Shown: positions 31,247-34,191 of the stretch, in pieces
Position numbering within the stretch: the stretch's first letter is position 1
Layout of the letters: every line of letters begins with the position of its first letter
From: Bacillota bacterium
GTDB taxonomy: Bacteria; Bacillota; JACPQU01
Length of the DNA: 34,191 bases
Direction of reading: 5' to 3'
Assembly: GCA_016190305.1 (NCBI GenBank)
Contig: JACPQU010000156.1
Coordinates: forward strand, 1-34,191
The notes under the pieces: model-generated
The model's database searches: none
Seen by the model: the letters and a program-made list of their open reading frames with translations, nothing else
Told to the model about the DNA's origin: nothing
Translations under genes and position numbers: made by a program

Positions 31247-32631
31247 CTCCCCGCACCTCCCCCGGGCGCGTAACCGGGTACGGGACCGGCAGGCCGCGGC
31301 GCCGAGCGTTTCCGTTCCGCCAGGTCCCTGGCATCCGATTCGATCTCCAGCTCCTCGGCCATCTCCCACATGGGGATCAGGGGAACGGACTTGCCCAGGG
31401 TTCCCACGATCAGGGCGAAGCCGGCGAAGGTGGCGGCGACGATGGAGATCTCCACCCAGGTCGGGCTGTAGCTCCCCCAGGGGGTGGGTTGCAGCGGCAC
31501 CGCCATGGAGGGGATGACGATGAAGTAGCGCTTGATCCACATGAAGATGTTGATCAGTATCGAGGCAATGCCGATCCCCAGCATGTTCCTGGTCCGGGGC
31601 AGGGACAGGAGCAACAGCGGGATGGCCATGCCGCCGATCCAGTAGCTCCAGAAGTAACCGGAGTACGGGCCGTGGAAGAGGGCTTGCAGGAGCCCCAGTT
31701 CATGCTCGGACATCTTGTAGACGGCGGTGATGTACTCCGCGGAGGTGAAGTAGAAGTAGACCAGTCCCGCCGCCAGGAGGATGTTCCCCAGCCAGCGGAA
31801 GTGGTTCGGGGTGATGTACTTCTGGAAGCGGAAGGTCTTCCGGAAGATCCACATCTCGGTGACCACGGCGGCGATCCCCGAGTAGATGGCCCCGATTACG
31901 AAATAGGGGCCGAAGATGGTGCTGTGCCACCCGGCGCGCCACGTCATCGCGAAGATGAAGGAGACGACGGTATGGACGCTGATCATCACGGCGATGATCA
32001 TCATGCACATGGCCCGGATCCCCTTGTTCAGCAGCCGCCACTGCTCAGGAGTCCCCTGCCACCCAAGGGAGAAGGTGTGGAAGAACCAGCGGCGCAGCGG
32101 GCCCACCTTGTCGCTGAGCCGGTCCCGGCAGGTGGCCAGGTCCGGGATGAGCGGCAGGTACAGGTAGATCAAGGTGCCGGTGAAGTAAGATGTCACCGAG
32201 AGGAGGTCCCAGAGGATCGGCGAGTTGAGCTGGCCATGGTAGATGAGGTTCAGAATCCGGTCCGGCCGGCCCAGGTCGACCACCGGCATGGCGCCGCCGA
32301 CCAGGAGGGCGCCGACCGTCATGAACTCGGCCATCCGGACGACCGGGGTGCGCCAGCCGACACCGGTCAGGCGGAGCACGGCGGAGATGAAGGTCCCCGC
32401 GTGGCTGATCCCGATCCAGAAAACGAAGTTGGTGATGTAGAATCCCCAGGAGACGTGGTTCCGCATCCCGGTGACCTCCAGGCCGTTCCGGAGCTGGACG
32501 CTCCAGGCGTAAAGGGCCCAGAGGATGACGGCGACCGCCGCCAGGACGAAGAGAATGAAGGTCCTGCTTCGTTCCGTCACCGGGCGCAGCACGGCGGCCT
32601 CCATTTCCCGCACTTCAGCTTCCGCGTTCAA
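31243..32631 (-). CDS. NrfD/ActC-like quinone-interacting integral membrane protein
   Basis: 462 residues with about ten predicted helices. The stretches VSWGFYITNFVFWIGISHAG, MAEFMTVGALLVGG, NSPILWDLLSVTSYF and LPLIPDLATCRDR match the ActC/QrcD/DsrP branch of the NrfD superfamily, which exchanges electrons with menaquinol and is suspected of moving protons. A cytoplasmic C-terminal tail (about 415-462) is charged, then Pro/Gly-rich. The start is TTG 32631, 8 nt after GGGAGGTGA, which contains the stop of the Fe-S gene. Its partner is the Fe-S protein upstream. Unlike full alternative complex III operons, there is no second NrfD (ActF), no ActD and no cytochrome subunit. Confidence 0.9.
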   Translation of the reverse strand: MNAEAEVREMEAAVLRPVTERSRTFILFVLAAVAVILWALYAWSVQLRNGLEVTGMRNHVSWGFYITNFVFWIGISHAGTFISAVLRLTGVGWRTPVVRMAEFMTVGALLVGGAMPVVDLGRPDRILNLIYHGQLNSPILWDLLSVTSYFTGTLIYLYLPLIPDLATCRDRLSDKVGPLRRWFFHTFSLGWQGTPEQWRLLNKGIRAMCMMIIAVMISVHTVVSFIFAMTWRAGWHSTIFGPYFVIGAIYSGIAAVVTEMWIFRKTFRFQKYITPNHFRWLGNILLAAGLVYFYFTSAEYITAVYKMSEHELGLLQALFHGPYSGYFWSYWIGGMAIPLLLLSLPRTRNMLGIGIASILINIFMWIKRYFIVIPSMAVPLQPTPWGSYSPTWVEISIVAATFAGFALIVGTLGKSVPLIPMWEMAEELEIESDARDLAERKRSAPRPAGPVPGYAPGGGAGR

Positions 32632-32637
32632 CCATGC

Positions 32638-33444
32638 TCACCTCCCGTAGTCCTCACCGTGACCGGGTAGGTAGAAGACCCGCGGCCGGGTCCCCAGCTC
32701 TTCCTTGTCCCGGTAGGCGTGACGCTCGTGTAAGAAAGCGGACAATCGCACCGCCTCGGTGCCGTTGGTGGCCACGTCCTCCGTCAGGTCTCCCATCCAG
32801 AGGGCCTGCATCGGACAGCCCTCCACGCAGGCGGGGAGCTTGCCCTGCCGCAGCCGGTGACCGCAGAACATGCACTTTTCAGCGGTGCCGATGCGATGGG
32901 GAACCGGGTATTCGGGCGAGTAGCTGGCGAAGGCGGCGCCGGGCGGATTCTCCGGTTTCCCCCAGTTGAAGTAGCGGGCCTGGAAGGGGCAGGCGGCGAG
33001 GCAGAAGCGGCAGCCGATGCACCGCTCGTGGTCGATGAGCACCAGGCCGTCGGGGTTGTAATAGGTGGCCTCCACCGGGCAGACGTGCTCGCAGGGAGCC
33101 TTCTCGCAGTGCTGGCAGGGCCGGGGCTTGAAGTAGGTGCCTCCGCCCTCGTCGGGGGCCTCGTAGACCTCCATCCAGTTCTGCTCTTCCGGAACGAAGT
33201 GTTCCTTCTTGCAGGCCGCCTTGCACCGGGGGGGCTTGTCGATGGTGGTGCAGCCCTCGCACTTCTTGCGATCCACCACCATCACCCACTGGCGGCCGGT
33301 GCTCTGCAGGGTTTGCTCGCGGGCGGTGCCCTTGGCGTCCCCGGCCTGGCCGGCCGCTGCCAGGAACGGAATCACACCGGAGGCAACTCCTGCTCCGCCG
33401 GCGCCGATCCATCGCAGCAACTGGCGCCTGGTAACATCTGGCAA
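32638..33444 (-). CDS. Tat-exported four-cluster ferredoxin-type Fe-S protein (PsrB/DsrO/ActB-like)
   Basis: 268 residues. A twin-arginine signal (TRRQLLRWIGAGGAGVASG) sends the folded protein across the membrane. Sixteen Cys form four [4Fe-4S] sites: C-x2-C-x9-C-x3-C (CEGCTTIDKPPRCKAAC), C-x2-C-x4-C-x3-CP (CQHCEKAPCEHVCP), CIGCRFCLAACP, and CMFC with CVEGCP. This is the standard layout of the Fe-S partners of NrfD proteins. It would take electrons from the NrfD subunit and pass them to an external acceptor, or the reverse. The start is TTG 33444, about 6 nt after GGGAGGTGA. It is the first gene of the operon. The usual molybdopterin subunit is absent. Confidence 0.93.
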   Translation of the reverse strand: MPDVTRRQLLRWIGAGGAGVASGVIPFLAAAGQAGDAKGTAREQTLQSTGRQWVMVVDRKKCEGCTTIDKPPRCKAACKKEHFVPEEQNWMEVYEAPDEGGGTYFKPRPCQHCEKAPCEHVCPVEATYYNPDGLVLIDHERCIGCRFCLAACPFQARYFNWGKPENPPGAAFASYSPEYPVPHRIGTAEKCMFCGHRLRQGKLPACVEGCPMQALWMGDLTEDVATNGTEAVRLSAFLHERHAYRDKEELGTRPRVFYLPGHGEDYGR

Positions 33445-33526
33445 CTTGTGTCACCTCCCTGTTTGACTCCAGCATAGCCGCCGGTGATTCCGCGACACAT
33501 CGTAACCGGGACGTATTCTTAAAAAG

Positions 33527-33559
33527 GGAAAGACGCCATTTTGGGAATGGCGTCTTTCC
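33527..33559 (-). terminator. Terminator between the response regulator and the respiratory operon
   Basis: GGAAAGACGCCATT (33527-33540), loop TTGGG, AATGGCGTCTTTCC (33546-33559): a perfect 14-bp stem. The minus-strand tail is CTTTTTAAG and the plus-strand tail GTCTTTTG, so it can work both ways. It ends transcription from the response regulator, which means the operon starting at 33444 has its own promoter in 33445-33526. No clear -35/-10 pair is seen there. A partial copy of the arm (AATGGCGTCTT) recurs at about 33569. Confidence 0.9.
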
Positions 33560-33717
33560 GTCTTTTGAATGGCGTCTTAACTGCCTGCGCTTCCCGGTCT
33601 AAACCACGGTTTTGGTCATGGTCGGCAGCCCTTGGGCTCGCAGCTAACCATCATCCGAGGATGATAAACAACTACCAGTACCTCATCCCGACAGGGCGGC
33701 AGTGGAATCCGGATAGC

Positions 33718-33790
33718 ATGGGGAACCTGGAAAACTGGGAAACCTGGACAGCCTGGGGAGCCCGGAAAGCCTGGGGAACCCGGAGACTCC
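33718..33790. repeat. Degenerate short tandem repeat
   Basis: About six loose repeats of a 9-12 bp unit of the type CCTGGGGAACC, CTGGAAAACTGG and CCTGGGGAGCC lie between the response regulator stop (33814) and the terminator. They are non-coding. The core CTGGGGAACC also occurs in the repeat at 8700-8732. Confidence 0.55.
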
Positions 33791-33813
33791 ACGGACTCCG
33801 GACCCCAGTTATC

Positions 33814-34191
33814 CTAAACCTGCTCCGCCAGACCGCGCCGGACGGCGTACTGGACGAGTTCCGCCTTGTTGCGTAATCCCAGCTTGGCCATGAGCTTGCT
33901 GCGGTGACGCTCCACGGTATGGGGACTGATGGTGAGTTCACGGGCGATCTCCCGGCCTGTCTTCCCTGTCGCGATCAAGCGGAGCACCTCCGCCTCCCGA
34001 TCCGAGAGGGAGGCCGCTCCCATCAAGACACGGGAGCGCCGCTGCCGGATGAAATCGGACACAAGCAGGCGGGCCAGGGAAGGATCCAGGTAGGTTTCCC
34101 CCCGGGAAGCCATCCGGACCGCCTGGAGCAGATCATCCGGATCCGCTCCCTTCAGAAGATAGCCTGTAGCACCGGCCTCCAGGAGGCGGAA
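33814..34191 (-). CDS. NarL/LuxR-type response regulator, C-terminal part, cut by window edge
   Basis: The last 125 codons are present. The end of the receiver domain reads LLEAGATGYLLKGADPDDLL, with the conserved Lys of the phosphorylation site. After a linker, the LuxR-type helix-turn-helix reads LSDREAEVLRLIATGKTGRE, then ELTISPHTVERHRSKLMAKL. Such proteins bind DNA after phosphorylation by a partner sensor kinase, which is presumably outside the window. Its position just upstream of the respiratory operon, on the same strand but behind a terminator, makes it a possible regulator of that operon; this is only a guess from position. Confidence 0.95.
   Translation of the reverse strand, partial: FRLLEAGATGYLLKGADPDDLLQAVRMASRGETYLDPSLARLLVSDFIRQRRSRVLMGAASLSDREAEVLRLIATGKTGREIARELTISPHTVERHRSKLMAKLGLRNKAELVQYAVRRGLAEQV

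Noticed and set aside
31247-31540. N-terminal extension of the double-cupredoxin protein
   Set aside because: The extra 98 codons overlap the conserved NrfD-like gene in another frame. The ATG at 31246 with ribosome site GGAGGTG and ATGA overlap is a far better start.

Overview
The window is high-GC DNA from what is most likely a Gram-positive Clostridia-type Firmicute, perhaps a thermophile or respiratory anaerobe of the Moorella/Desulfotomaculum kind. The evidence is indirect: polA is followed by mutM with overlapping ends, TTG and GTG starts sit behind strong GGAGG-type ribosome sites, an ECF sigma factor is paired with an anti-sigma/DUF4349 protein, copper-amine-oxidase 'stalk' domains are fused to exported proteins, and the respiratory genes are NrfD-type. 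The genus cannot be fixed from sequence alone.

Layout. 1-7.3 kb (minus strand): the start of mutM, polA, an anti-sigma factor with its ECF sigma factor, and a secreted L,D-transpeptidase. 7.5-7.7 kb: a possible 10-codon gene. 7.8 kb: tRNA-Leu(CAA) with its own promoter and terminator. 8.2-9.9 kb (plus): a miniature haem-copper-oxidase-like membrane protein, a ferredoxin, and a cysteine-containing protein of unknown function. 9.9-11.6 kb (minus): the ruins of a three-gene molybdopterin oxidoreductase operon (catalytic subunit, Fe-S subunit, NrfD anchor), all carrying deletions and frameshifts. 11.7 kb: a small AT-rich element with terminal inverted repeats. 11.8-21.3 kb (minus): a three-gene signalling cluster made of a 2185-residue kinase-like/AAA/GAF/multi-PAS protein, a HisKA_2 histidine kinase, and a receiver-PAS-PAS-histidine kinase hybrid. 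21.6-22.5 kb: an IS1634-type transposase remnant, then a second, diverged copy of the unknown-function gene of 9.2 kb. 23-28 kb (plus): a two-gene sodium:solute symporter unit and a single-chain xanthine-dehydrogenase-family molybdenum hydroxylase. 28.1-33.4 kb (minus): a four-gene respiratory operon. The right edge holds the end of a NarL-type response regulator.

The two most interesting regions are the following. (1) The operon from 33444 down to 28122 encodes a Tat-exported four-cluster Fe-S protein, an ActC/NrfD-like quinone-interacting membrane protein, a membrane protein with two cupredoxin/CuA-like domains, and an exported protein with two type-1 copper domains. I see no haem-binding CXXCH motif in any of the four. 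It looks like a stripped-down relative of alternative complex III in which copper proteins replace the c-type cytochromes. This is inference, but it rests on clear motifs. (2) The segment from 9.2 to 22.5 kb is bounded by two direct copies of one gene. The second copy keeps a 17-bp scar of the ferredoxin gene start and lies beside transposase debris. Between the copies are the dead oxidoreductase operon and the large signalling cluster, so the segment looks like a rearranged or acquired accessory region.

Most other long open frames, including antisense frames of 400-750 codons, are shadows caused by the high GC content and are not listed.
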